The notes under the pieces were generated by a model. It saw only the letters and a list, made by a program, of their open reading frames with translations. It was not told the origin of the DNA and did not search any database. A DNA stretch of 64,000 nt from Planctomycetota bacterium (GTDB lineage Bacteria; Planctomycetota; Phycisphaerae; WQYP01), in the NCBI GenBank assembly GCA_021851715.1, contig JAJZCR010000010.1:1-64000 (forward strand), read 5' to 3'. Shown here piece by piece: positions 17,438 to 25,584 of this stretch; within the stretch, counting starts at the first letter, position 1; each line of letters starts with the position of its first letter. A program made the translations under genes and the position numbers.

Positions 17438-18025
17438 TCACAATCGCTGCGCCGCCTGACGTTGTTTCCATAAGCGGCCAAACTGGCCCAAAGCCGAGTG
17501 CAACCGGCTCTTCACCGTTCCCACCGGAACATTTAGCACTTCGGCAGTCTGTTTATACGAAAAATGGTTGAAATAACTCAAGAGCAGCACCTCGCGATAA
17601 ATATCCGGCAGCTTGGCGATCATCTCGCGGACTGCCTCAGCATCTTCGCCGCCGATGAGCAAATCCTGCGCGGAGTCACCATCGGCTTCCAACATGTCCG
17701 CAAATGCCGCTTTTTTGTTGTCTGGATCAAGGCTCGCATCCAGGGACTGCGTCGAACGGCGGTGACTAGATCGCAAATAATCGCGGGCTTTATTCGATGC
17801 AATCGTAAAAAGCCAGGATCTAAACCGCCGCTGAGCGTCAAACTTATCGGCATTGCGGTATACCTGGATAAAGGCCTCCTGAAATAGGTCTTCTGCGGCA
17901 GCGCCGTTATTGACAAACCGCTGCAGAAATATAAACAACTCGCGTTCATAACGCGACACTAACTCGCCAAAAGCCGATTCACTGCCCGCGATAAAATCGG
18001 CCATGAGTTGTTCATCAGTGGCCAT
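17438..18025 (-). CDS. ECF-type sigma-70 family factor
   Basis: The 195-residue product has region 2 (EDLFQEAFIQVYRN near residue 44 and FRSWLFTIASNKARDYLR near 68) and region 4 (LPDIYREVLLLSYF near 137, then the helix-turn-helix ending TVKSRLHSAL). It lacks regions 1.1 and 3, as expected for an extracytoplasmic-function sigma factor. The start was set at ATG 18025, preceded by AAGGAAGGG. The longer frame to 18148 has no family match. The downstream membrane protein is its likely partner. The long acidic linker between regions 2 and 4 (about 100-125) is somewhat extended. Confidence 0.92.
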   Translation of the reverse strand: MATDEQLMADFIAGSESAFGELVSRYERELFIFLQRFVNNGAAAEDLFQEAFIQVYRNADKFDAQRRFRSWLFTIASNKARDYLRSSHRRSTQSLDASLDPDNKKAAFADMLEADGDSAQDLLIGGEDAEAVREMIAKLPDIYREVLLLSYFNHFSYKQTAEVLNVPVGTVKSRLHSALGQFGRLWKQRQAAQRL

Positions 18026-18236
18026 CCGGCCCTTCCTTTGTTTATACGTCGCCCCCACGGCTTGGTTCACCAGCGGCATCAGGCTGCTGGCACTCCACCA
18101 GGCTCCCCAGCATAATATAAGTTTCCGCCAAGAGCCATTGCTTTTCAATTAATTTGCTTTTACGAATGCGATGAACCGGCCAAGCCCCAGAATTTTTATC
18201 GGTCCTGTGCCACTCCAGTTATGGACCAATCGCCCG
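18026..18236. other. Intergenic region upstream of the sigma factor gene
   Basis: On the minus strand GGAAAC near 18125 lies close to a TATTAT, which hints at a promoter, but the spacing is not good for either sigma70 or ECF types. No other feature is seen. Confidence 0.35.
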
Positions 18237-19010
18237 TCACCCACCAGCCAGCGCGAGCAATCGTATCAGCACTGGTTCACACGCCGAATCAATACGCATC
18301 GCTCGCCGCAGCCAGTCCATTTCCGCCCACCGCCTGGCCCGTACCGGATGGCGTGACTGCCACTTGAGAGCCAATAATTCGTGTGCCGCCAGCAATGATT
18401 CGCCCGCCAACGTCGCTCCGGCTGATCCGGGTGGATAGATGCCCCCAGGCGGCAGGGCAATCTCGTCGGCATTGGATGTATTGCCAACCTCCGGGCCTGA
18501 TGGATGTTGCACCCACCGTACCGGCAAACCTGCGGCAAATGTTGGATCCGCTGTGGATGAAATCCTCCACCGATTGCCACTTCGCAATAAAGCCAATGCC
18601 TCCAGAGAATAGCCACTTTTTCGCGCCGCGTAACGTACCTTCTCCAGCATTTTCAACACCCACCGATCACCGGCGTTTCCCCCTAACAACAGCGTACCTG
18701 CACGCTGGCGGGAAAACTCCTCAACCATCCGCCGCTGCAAAGTACAATCGTCACCAATGCTGATGACGATCACGCCTTCGCAAGCCTGTTGACGCAACAG
18801 CCGAGATGCCTCCAGCAGCGGCAAATAGACTTTAGCCAACGCGGCCCCATCGCGCTGCCGCCACAGTTGAGCCTCAGCCTGCCGTAACAACCGCTGGGCC
18901 ACCATGTACTGCCCCCCCGCCAAATAGCGCTCGCCGGCCTGGCACAACAGCGAAACATTCCCTGCCGGTCGCTGATCGGATTCGGGTAAAGGCTGATTCA
19001 TCGATGTCAT
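18237..19010 (-). CDS. Unrecognised protein with helical N-terminal repeats
   Basis: The 257-residue product starts with helices resembling tetratricopeptide repeats (residues about 15-75, GERYLAGGQYMVAQRLLRQA). A mixed domain follows with VIVISIGDD near 80 and an alpha/beta feel, then a Pro/Gly-rich stretch, and it ends in more helices (LLAAHELLALKWQSRH). No family is recognised. The start could be ATG 19010 or 19001, and neither has a strong ribosome-binding site. It is on the same strand as the sigma factor but more than 200 bases away, so the link is uncertain. Confidence 0.55.
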   Translation of the reverse strand: MTSMNQPLPESDQRPAGNVSLLCQAGERYLAGGQYMVAQRLLRQAEAQLWRQRDGAALAKVYLPLLEASRLLRQQACEGVIVISIGDDCTLQRRMVEEFSRQRAGTLLLGGNAGDRWVLKMLEKVRYAARKSGYSLEALALLRSGNRWRISSTADPTFAAGLPVRWVQHPSGPEVGNTSNADEIALPPGGIYPPGSAGATLAGESLLAAHELLALKWQSRHPVRARRWAEMDWLRRAMRIDSACEPVLIRLLALAGG

Positions 19011-19098
19011 AAAAAAGATCATGGCCCAACCTGGCCAATGCGTCAATGTTGTTGGACGGCCGATTCCTCGCAAACACGCATTTTTTTAACGCCCCCTT

Positions 19099-19104
19099 TA
19101 TAAT
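19099..19104 (+). promoter_or_regulatory. -10 box upstream of the SDR gene
   Basis: TATAAT matches the consensus exactly and lies 55 bases before the SDR start. No clear -35 is seen at 17 bases upstream. Confidence 0.45.
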
Positions 19105-19159
19105 TCTTCCGGCTGGATGGTTAAAAATCCGGATGTTCCATGGGCTTGGGGTGCTTCAA

Positions 19160-19927
19160 ATGAAAGTGGCAATTGTAACTGGTGGCGGGGGCGGCATTGG
19201 ACGGGCGACGGCGCTGGCACTGGCGGACCTGGGTTACGCTGTGGTGCTGGCCGGGCGCACGCCGGGCCGCCTGGAAGAGGTGGCTGAGCAGATCAAGCGT
19301 GCGGCTGGCCGGGCCATTTGTGTGCCGACCGATGTGACCAAGCCGCAAGAGGTGGATCGCCTGGTGCGGCAAGCCAAGGAAGAATTTTCCCGCATAGACG
19401 CATTGATCAACACAGCGGGCATGGCTCCAATGATCCCCACAGCCGATATATTGCCGGCCCAGTGGAGGGAAATCCTGGAGGTAAATTTATCAGCGGCATT
19501 TTATTTGACCCGGGCGGTATGGCCGGTATTTCGCAACCAGCACATGGAATCGCAGTCTGATCTGCATGGACAGGGACGGTCGGGAGCGGAACTGGGACCG
19601 GATTCCGGCGGAATTATTGTGCATATATCCAGCGAGTCTGCCCGTGATCCATTTCCCGGACTGGGGGCATATGGCGTAGCCAAGGTGGCGCTGAATATGC
19701 TGACCAAAGTTACCGCCCAGGAAGGCGAGCCGCTGGGAATTCGGGTTGTCGGTATTGCGCCAGCCGCCGTGGAAACGCCCATGTTTCGGGCATTGATGAC
19801 AGAAGAACAGGTGCCCACCCGGGAAATTCTTGCGCCGCAGGATGTGGCCGAAGCCGTGGTTGGAGCCGTTACCGGAGCCATGCGTTATGCCAGCGGAGAA
19901 ACCATCTTCATCCACCGGCGGATATGA
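19160..19927 (+). CDS. Short-chain dehydrogenase/reductase
   Basis: The 255-residue enzyme has the classical SDR pattern: the TGGGGGIGRA nucleotide-binding loop near residue 8, a DVT acidic site near 61, NTAG near 89, a catalytic serine in HISSES near 158 and YGVAK (catalytic Tyr and Lys) near 172. The substrate is not predictable. An insert of about 20 residues (near 130-150) before the serine strand is unusual. The ATG at 19160 was chosen because the nucleotide-binding strand starts immediately after it. Its end overlaps the next gene's likely start. Confidence 0.9.
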   Translation: MKVAIVTGGGGGIGRATALALADLGYAVVLAGRTPGRLEEVAEQIKRAAGRAICVPTDVTKPQEVDRLVRQAKEEFSRIDALINTAGMAPMIPTADILPAQWREILEVNLSAAFYLTRAVWPVFRNQHMESQSDLHGQGRSGAELGPDSGGIIVHISSESARDPFPGLGAYGVAKVALNMLTKVTAQEGEPLGIRVVGIAPAAVETPMFRALMTEEQVPTREILAPQDVAEAVVGAVTGAMRYASGETIFIHRRI

Positions 19928-21317
19928 ATTGGCCCCGGCCAAGGCAATTTTTCCCGGTGACCACACGCCATCCCCCTCGACCGTCATTGCCGCTGTTGGG
20001 AGTGCATCAGTACAGCCATCGACCCCTGATCTCGAGATCCCGGCGGTATTGGCTCGCGGCTGGTGGTTACGACCCCTGCTGGCGTGGGTGGTGGTGATGC
20101 TATGCGTGAATTTAGCGGCGCAAATTGCTTTTCACTCCCCGCAGCGATCCCCGTTTTTCCCATCGTGGGCGTATCATCCGGGATGGAGCCCGCATCAACA
20201 TGCGCTTATTCGCTGGGATGGCATTCGTTATTGGCAAATAGCACATTGGTGGTACCGCACAATTAATGTGCCGGTGGGCACTGCAAACACCGCTAACTAT
20301 CCGGGCTACCCGGCGGTGGTGTTGGTGCTTTCACGAATGATCCCGCTGCCGGTGTGGGTGTGGCTGCTGCTGGTCTCAAATGCCGCATCGGCGGCGGCCG
20401 CAATTTTGCTGTACCGCCTGGCGGCAGAATTATTTCCTGATCAACCGGCGGTGCCCATGCTGACGGTGCTGAGCTTTCTGCTGCAACCGGAGGCTGTTTT
20501 TTTATTCGCCGCCTATACTGAACCAATTTTTGATGTGCTGATGATCCTGTTCTTTTTTGCCATGCTGCATCAGCGATGGTGGGTGGCGGCCATCATCGGA
20601 GCCGTTGCCGATCTGGTGCGGCCCACTGGCGTAGTTTTTTCAGCAACGCTCTTCGTTATCCTTATTGGAGCGGTTGTTGCAGCGTGGCGGGCCGCAGGAA
20701 AAAGTGGCCTCTCGATCGATGCGCAGACTTCTGCACCACAGGGCCGCCCCGCCATCGCGCCGGCCACAGCCCTGGGGCGGGCCATTGGGTGGCCTGCAGT
20801 AGCCGCCAGTGGATTTATTCTCTGGGCGGCGTGGCTGGCCTGGGAAACCGGCAACCCGTGGATGGTATTGGACATTCAACGTTGGGTACACGTGGGGCTT
20901 ACCTGGAAACACACGATGCTGGCTTTAGACGTGGGTAAAACATTTCATCGAATGACAGCCGATTTGGCTTCATCCGCGGATACATCCCACATCACCGCAC
21001 TGGAAAACGCCTGCGCTTTGTTCACACCTCTGGTGCTGCTGGCCATGCTGCTGCCCAAGGTGCGGCTGCCCACACCGCTGTGGCTGGTGGCCCTGTTCTT
21101 ATGGCTAATTCCTTTTTTTTCGCATAGCAAAATTCACTACCAGGGGATGGGGCGTTACCAACTGGCCACCAGCTTGCCCCTATGGATTTTCTTCGGATTG
21201 GTGATGGCCAAGTTGCCACCTCGCTGGGCCTGGTTGTGTGTGCCGCTGCTGTCGCTAAGCACTCTGTGGATGTTCATGGTGACCATGCGCTTTACGCAGG
21301 GCTTTTGGGTGGGCTAA
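19887..21317 (+). CDS. PIG-V-like GT-C membrane glycosyltransferase
   Basis: The product (about 476 residues) has nine or more membrane helices. An early luminal-type motif RWDGIRYWQIA corresponds to the WD...Y motif of PIG-V-type mannosyltransferases, and a later helix reads QPEAVFLFAAYTEP, as in that family (F..A...TE). A lipid-linked sugar is the likely donor, and the acceptor is unknown. The start is uncertain: ATG 19887 overlaps the SDR gene by 41 bases, and no ATG or GTG is obvious between the SDR stop and the first helix. Hydrophilic residues 1-60 look unlike the family, so the true start may be later, at a rare codon. Confidence 0.75.
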   Translation: MPAEKPSSSTGGYELAPAKAIFPGDHTPSPSTVIAAVGSASVQPSTPDLEIPAVLARGWWLRPLLAWVVVMLCVNLAAQIAFHSPQRSPFFPSWAYHPGWSPHQHALIRWDGIRYWQIAHWWYRTINVPVGTANTANYPGYPAVVLVLSRMIPLPVWVWLLLVSNAASAAAAILLYRLAAELFPDQPAVPMLTVLSFLLQPEAVFLFAAYTEPIFDVLMILFFFAMLHQRWWVAAIIGAVADLVRPTGVVFSATLFVILIGAVVAAWRAAGKSGLSIDAQTSAPQGRPAIAPATALGRAIGWPAVAASGFILWAAWLAWETGNPWMVLDIQRWVHVGLTWKHTMLALDVGKTFHRMTADLASSADTSHITALENACALFTPLVLLAMLLPKVRLPTPLWLVALFLWLIPFFSHSKIHYQGMGRYQLATSLPLWIFFGLVMAKLPPRWAWLCVPLLSLSTLWMFMVTMRFTQGFWVG

Positions 21318-21331
21318 CCGGAGGAGCTTTG

Positions 21332-21856
21332 ATGAAACTCTATTTATGCCGTCATGCCGCCGCCGAAGAATTCGCCCGCGGCGGTGATTCCCAACGAGCG
21401 CTGACCACGGCAGGTAAAAAAGATTTTGCTTGCGTAGCCGCCGGGCTGGCGACCTTGAAACCTCCCATTGCCATCATATTCACCTCGCCCTATGTGCGGA
21501 CACGGCAGACGGCGGAAATTCTGGTTAAGGCACTGGGCAGGCCGGCGGGCGCGGGCAAAGGCGATAGAATTCCTATTATCTCAGCTGCGGAGTTGGCCTG
21601 CGGCGGCTCGCCGGAACTGTTGCTTGCGCGGCTGAAGTCGCAAAAACACCAGCCGCAAGCCATGATGGCCGTCGGCCATGAGCCGGAGTTAAGCGGTTTT
21701 CTCGGACAACTCTGTTTCGGCAAGCCCGGGCGCGTGCGCTTCAAAAAAGGGGCTGTTGCGTGCGTGGATATGGACGCCACGCTAACCCACGGCGAACTGC
21801 TGTTGTTGATGCAACCCAAGCACCTTATGGCGTTGGCACATTCCGAATCTCATTAA
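21332..21856 (+). CDS. sixA: Phosphohistidine phosphatase SixA
   Basis: The 174-residue protein is a small histidine phosphatase: RHAAAE at residues 7-12 (catalytic Arg-His), the TSPYVRTRQTAEIL segment near 50 and VGHEPEL near 116 with the second histidine. SixA proteins remove phosphate from phosphohistidine in phosphorelay or PTS proteins. The start at ATG 21332 is fixed by GGAGGAG at 21320-21326. It begins 14 bases after the glycosyltransferase stop and is probably cotranscribed. Confidence 0.9.
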   Translation: MKLYLCRHAAAEEFARGGDSQRALTTAGKKDFACVAAGLATLKPPIAIIFTSPYVRTRQTAEILVKALGRPAGAGKGDRIPIISAAELACGGSPELLLARLKSQKHQPQAMMAVGHEPELSGFLGQLCFGKPGRVRFKKGAVACVDMDATLTHGELLLLMQPKHLMALAHSESH

Positions 21857-21975
21857 GGCATTGTTCGCCGGAGAGCCGTGGGGCCAACTATCAACGAACG
21901 TTTGCCTGCCCGACACGGCACCTCCGCCTTGGCGAGGCTGTTTACCAACCTCGGCCCAGCGATTATGCTACCATC

Positions 21976-22563
21976 ATGATAAAACGCACCGGTAATATTT
22001 TTCTGGTTCTCTGGTTGGGAGTGCTGCCGCTGCTGCTGGGGGGATGCGGATACTTTCGCCCACTGTCTATTATTCCCGTGCGGTCGCAGGCCGGCAGCAC
22101 ATTGCAGCCACATTTTCATCAGGCCTTCTACTATGTTACCCGCGACGGCACGTACCACTTTATTCTAAAATCCAAGACCGGGGGTAACACCGGCGTCACG
22201 CAGATGATGGTCATACGGGTATTTTGGAAGCCTGTGCCGGGCGTAACGCCCATCTTATCCACCGCCATCAATGCCACGTTTGAATATATTGTGATTACCC
22301 CCAGCGGCACAGGCCGATATTCAGGGGCGGGCTTCATTCGCCTGCACAATGGGAAACATGCCGCGATCATGCATGCCACCATGGTGGATGGAGATTTACG
22401 CTTAACCGCCAGTTCCGGTTATTTTCAAAATGCGCTGGGGCCGTCGCGAATTCGCGGCGACTTTACGGCCGACCGTGATCCCCGCCGCGCCATTGCCATG
22501 TTACTCCAAGCCCGGCGGTTTTATTTTATTCACGCCTACCATACACGGCTGGCCGTGCATTAG
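21976..22563 (+). CDS. Putative lipoprotein
   Basis: The 195-residue product has a signal peptide ending in LLLGGC (lipobox, Cys near 24) and a beta-rich body with repeated short strands. No family is recognised. The start at ATG 21976 gives a compact signal peptide with a positive N-terminus (MIKR). The frame extends upstream to 21760 but would overlap sixA. It lies between sixA and nrdR on the same strand. It probably faces the periplasm, anchored to a membrane. Confidence 0.75.
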   Translation: MIKRTGNIFLVLWLGVLPLLLGGCGYFRPLSIIPVRSQAGSTLQPHFHQAFYYVTRDGTYHFILKSKTGGNTGVTQMMVIRVFWKPVPGVTPILSTAINATFEYIVITPSGTGRYSGAGFIRLHNGKHAAIMHATMVDGDLRLTASSGYFQNALGPSRIRGDFTADRDPRRAIAMLLQARRFYFIHAYHTRLAVH

Positions 22564-22593
22564 CCGGCAGGATTTAATTTGCGAGGGTGATCC

Positions 22594-23127
22594 GTGCGTT
22601 GTCCATTTTGCCATGTTGCTGATAAAGACCGCGTAATTGATTCACGCCCCGTTGAGGGGGGTGAAGTCATCCGCCGCCGCCGGGTCTGCGAAGCCTGCAA
22701 CCGCCGCTATACCACCTATGAACGCGTGGAGCAAACCACCCGCCTGACCGTCGTAAAAAAAGATGGCAGCCGCGTACCCCTGGACCGTACGCGAATTATG
22801 GAAGGCATTCAAAAGGCCTGCTATAAACTGCCGGTACCGGCCGAGCACATTGATGCAATGGTGGATGCCGTGGAAGAGGAAATCACGCAGCAAGGCACGC
22901 GTGAAGTTACCAGTTCCTTTATCGGCGAAGCGGTGATGAAGCAGTTGCGTATGGCTTCGCCGATTGCGTATGTGCGTTTTGCCGCGGTGTACCGCCAGTT
23001 TCAGGACCTGGGAGAATTGGTCAGTGAAGCCCAGGACGTGTTGGATAATCCCTCACGTCACGATCCAACCCAACCGGATTTATTCCCGGAAAACCGCCCT
23101 GCATCCGGCGATAAAACCGGAAGCTGA
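22594..23127 (+). CDS. nrdR: Transcriptional repressor NrdR
   Basis: NrdR represses ribonucleotide reductase genes in response to (d)ATP. The 177-residue product has the zinc ribbon (CPFC at 3-6, CEAC at 32-35), the DSRPVEGG and RRRR basic stretch, and an ATP-cone domain (about 50-140). The start codon is GTG at 22594, preceded by GAGGGTG. The tail beyond residue 155 is longer than in many NrdRs. No reductase gene or NrdR box was recognised in this window. Confidence 0.96.
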   Translation: MRCPFCHVADKDRVIDSRPVEGGEVIRRRRVCEACNRRYTTYERVEQTTRLTVVKKDGSRVPLDRTRIMEGIQKACYKLPVPAEHIDAMVDAVEEEITQQGTREVTSSFIGEAVMKQLRMASPIAYVRFAAVYRQFQDLGELVSEAQDVLDNPSRHDPTQPDLFPENRPASGDKTGS

Positions 23128-23221
23128 ATCGTGCCTCCGGCAGGCAGGTTCGCCATTATTTATTGCAATTTGCGGGGTATCGGCGGCGTTCATTAATCTG
23201 GTTGCAGCAGGAGTGTTACGC

Positions 23222-24178
23222 TTGAGAATTCTGGTCACCGGTGTCGCAGGGTTTATTGGTTCGCGTCTGGCTCGCAACCTTTTGGATCGCGGCGATCAGG
23301 TTGTGGGGTTTGACAACCTGAATGATTATTACCCGCTGGTTCATAAGCAGCGCCACCTGGCAGACCTTTCTTCACATCCTCATTTTACCTTTGCAGAATG
23401 TGACCTGCGCGATCTGCCCGCCTTGGTGGAATTATGCCGCACCCACCCGCCGGACGCGGTGGCCCATATCGCCGCCATGGCTTCCGTGCGCTACAGCGTT
23501 CAGAATCCTCATGTATACAGTGCCGTCAATGTACAAGGCACAATGAATTTGCTGGATGCCGTTAACCGCATAGGCAAGCCGCACTGCCTGCTTGCTTCCA
23601 CCGGCTCGGTATATGGGCGCTGTACGCCCACCCCATTTGTGGAAACCGCACCGGCCGATCGCCCGCTGGCACCCTATCCAGCCAGCAAGCGTTCCATGGA
23701 ACTTTTTGCCCATAGTTTTGAACATCTCTGGGGCTTACCCATCACAATTTTGCGATTCTTCAATGTCTACGGACCTCATGGCCGCCCGGACATGATGCCT
23801 TGGCAGTGGACTACAGACCTTCTCGCTGGCCGCGAACTGACCCTCTATGACGCCGGCCACCTCAAACGTGATTGGACTTACATTGATGATATTATCGCCG
23901 GCTTTCGCCTGGCCTTGGATCGTCCACAAGGCTATCAGATATTCAACTTGGGCTGCGGCGAACCGGTGGAGAACATCGAGTTTGTCCGAATTCTGGAAAA
24001 GCTTCTGGGCCGCCAGGCCCGGATTCGCAACGTTCCCGCCCCCGCTTCTGAACCGCCTGTTACCTTTGCGGATATCACGCTGGCCCGACGCACATTGGGC
24101 TACCAGCCCCAAGTGCGGGTACAGGAAGGACTTTCACGCTTTATCGCCTGGATGCGGGCGGCACAGATCATCCATTGA
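23222..24178 (+). CDS. NAD-dependent sugar-nucleotide epimerase, UDP-glucuronate type
   Basis: The 318-residue extended SDR has the GVAGFIGS nucleotide-binding loop, the DNLNDYY segment after the second strand typical of UDP-glucuronate 4-epimerases (CapI type), catalytic YPASK near residue 159 and NVYGPHGRPDM near 182. It likely supplies UDP-galacturonate for surface polysaccharide. The start codon appears to be TTG at 23222, eight bases after AGGAG (23209-23213). An in-frame GTG at 23213 would overlap that site. It is on the same strand as nrdR, 94 bases downstream. Confidence 0.85.
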   Translation: MRILVTGVAGFIGSRLARNLLDRGDQVVGFDNLNDYYPLVHKQRHLADLSSHPHFTFAECDLRDLPALVELCRTHPPDAVAHIAAMASVRYSVQNPHVYSAVNVQGTMNLLDAVNRIGKPHCLLASTGSVYGRCTPTPFVETAPADRPLAPYPASKRSMELFAHSFEHLWGLPITILRFFNVYGPHGRPDMMPWQWTTDLLAGRELTLYDAGHLKRDWTYIDDIIAGFRLALDRPQGYQIFNLGCGEPVENIEFVRILEKLLGRQARIRNVPAPASEPPVTFADITLARRTLGYQPQVRVQEGLSRFIAWMRAAQIIH

Positions 24179-24219
24179 AACGGCTCTTCGGACCAAAGTT
24201 CGCGCGGAAGCATCTCCGA

Positions 24220-24981
24220 TCAACATGCCACGGTCTGGGCATGACGGCGCCGTGATAACAACAGCACCCCTAAACATCCCACGGCCAACAGCAAAGCTGG
24301 AATCGGTTCCGGCACTGGTGCCACCGTGGAGTTCCAACTGACTTTCACTGCATCCCCAGGATTGAGGGTTACCGCCAGATCATTGCCGAAACTGTAACTG
24401 GGTACCAACGCGCCCAAAGGAGTTGTCACCGAAGGAAGATCGGTGGAAAGTGCGCCGCCTACATTCAACGCAGCAACCGTGGTGGAATAGCCGATGCCCT
24501 CCAGCATACTCACTTCACGTACCAGATCCTGCGAGTTTTGCACATCCCGGGATGTCCACTGCACCGATCCGAAGCTGCTGATCTGCAGACCGGCGCCGCT
24601 TGGATTAGCAAATCCAGTGTCCAGTAAATTCATATCCAATGTTTCAACAGAGGCGGAAGTATTTTTCATCTGCAGAGAACTACCCATCACCACCGCGCTG
24701 GAACCGGCACTGCTACTGTTAGAACTGGCAGTAAAATTTTCCATCGTAAATTCTGACGCACTGCTGTTCGGAGAATTAATGGTTACATTGGTCGGCCCGA
24801 TAACCAGCAGGCCGCTGGATGTAACCGGGGCACCATTGAGCAACGTGCTGCCACCACCGACAACGCTGATGCTGGCGGTGAAACTCGCCTGTGCAGCCGC
24901 GGCACTCAAGGCCAGCGCCGCCACCACGACCGAGGTCTTCACCGCTGAAACAGAAACGTTAAATCCAAGGATGGTCTTCAT
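24220..24981 (-). CDS. PEP-CTERM exported protein
   Basis: The 253-residue product has a signal peptide (residues about 8-32, ending AAAAQA), a Ser/Thr/Asn-rich beta-structured body, and a C-terminal sorting signal. That signal is Val-Pro-Glu-Pro, a membrane helix of about 18 residues and RRRR. PEP-CTERM proteins are processed by an exosortase, which is not encoded in this window. The low Lys/Arg content and repeated short strands suggest a surface or matrix protein. Start ATG 24981 has AGGAGA upstream. Confidence 0.85.
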   Translation of the reverse strand: MKTILGFNVSVSAVKTSVVVAALALSAAAAQASFTASISVVGGGSTLLNGAPVTSSGLLVIGPTNVTINSPNSSASEFTMENFTASSNSSSAGSSAVVMGSSLQMKNTSASVETLDMNLLDTGFANPSGAGLQISSFGSVQWTSRDVQNSQDLVREVSMLEGIGYSTTVAALNVGGALSTDLPSVTTPLGALVPSYSFGNDLAVTLNPGDAVKVSWNSTVAPVPEPIPALLLAVGCLGVLLLSRRRHAQTVAC

Positions 24982-25584
24982 GAGTGTTCTCCTGTTGTTT
25001 GGACTCCATGCGTTAATCACAACCGCGTCGACGGTTGCGCCCGGCGATACTATCAGCCCGGGTCGAGCTATCGCGCCCCCAACCATCCTCTCCAACCTCA
25101 ACACTCTCTTGTCTTTCCCGACCTTTCACGATCCCGGACGATGATGCACCACGCCATCGCCGAATCACTGGTGTCAGAGCCGTCCGGAAAGGCCCTGGCT
25201 GGGCGTTTCCGAACAACTGCTTTCCGGCCCTTACTATCGGAACAAAATCACGGCTGGATAAATCAAACGGCCGAGCTTGATGGTTATTGGTCCCGGGACA
25301 ACCATATATGCCCCGGCAATTCTTTGGGCCCTATAACATTCAGGGTCCTGGATAGACCGATAATCCACTGGATGAACCGCAGGACAACCAGTGTGCGTTT
25401 GCTATCGCCACGCCCTGGTGCCGCGGATCATCCGATAACTATATTTTTTTCACCCTTGGCAGAATGACCCTGGCGGGTTTAACATGACGGCCAGTTGGAC
25501 CGGACGAATCGTGAACGATCGGCCGGATCTGGACTCAGGGAAATATCGGCTGCCCCGGGTAGTTTTGCAGCCGGAAAGGCATGT
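24982..25584. other. Divergent intergenic region of 603 bases
   Basis: This separates the PEP-CTERM gene (minus) from the GH3 gene (plus). Frames that cross it are not protein-like. It probably holds the promoters of both genes, but no clean hexamer pair was identified and no RNA gene was recognised. The GH3 frame opens at an ATG at 25495 with no good ribosome-binding site. The ATG at 25585 is preferred. Confidence 0.4.
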
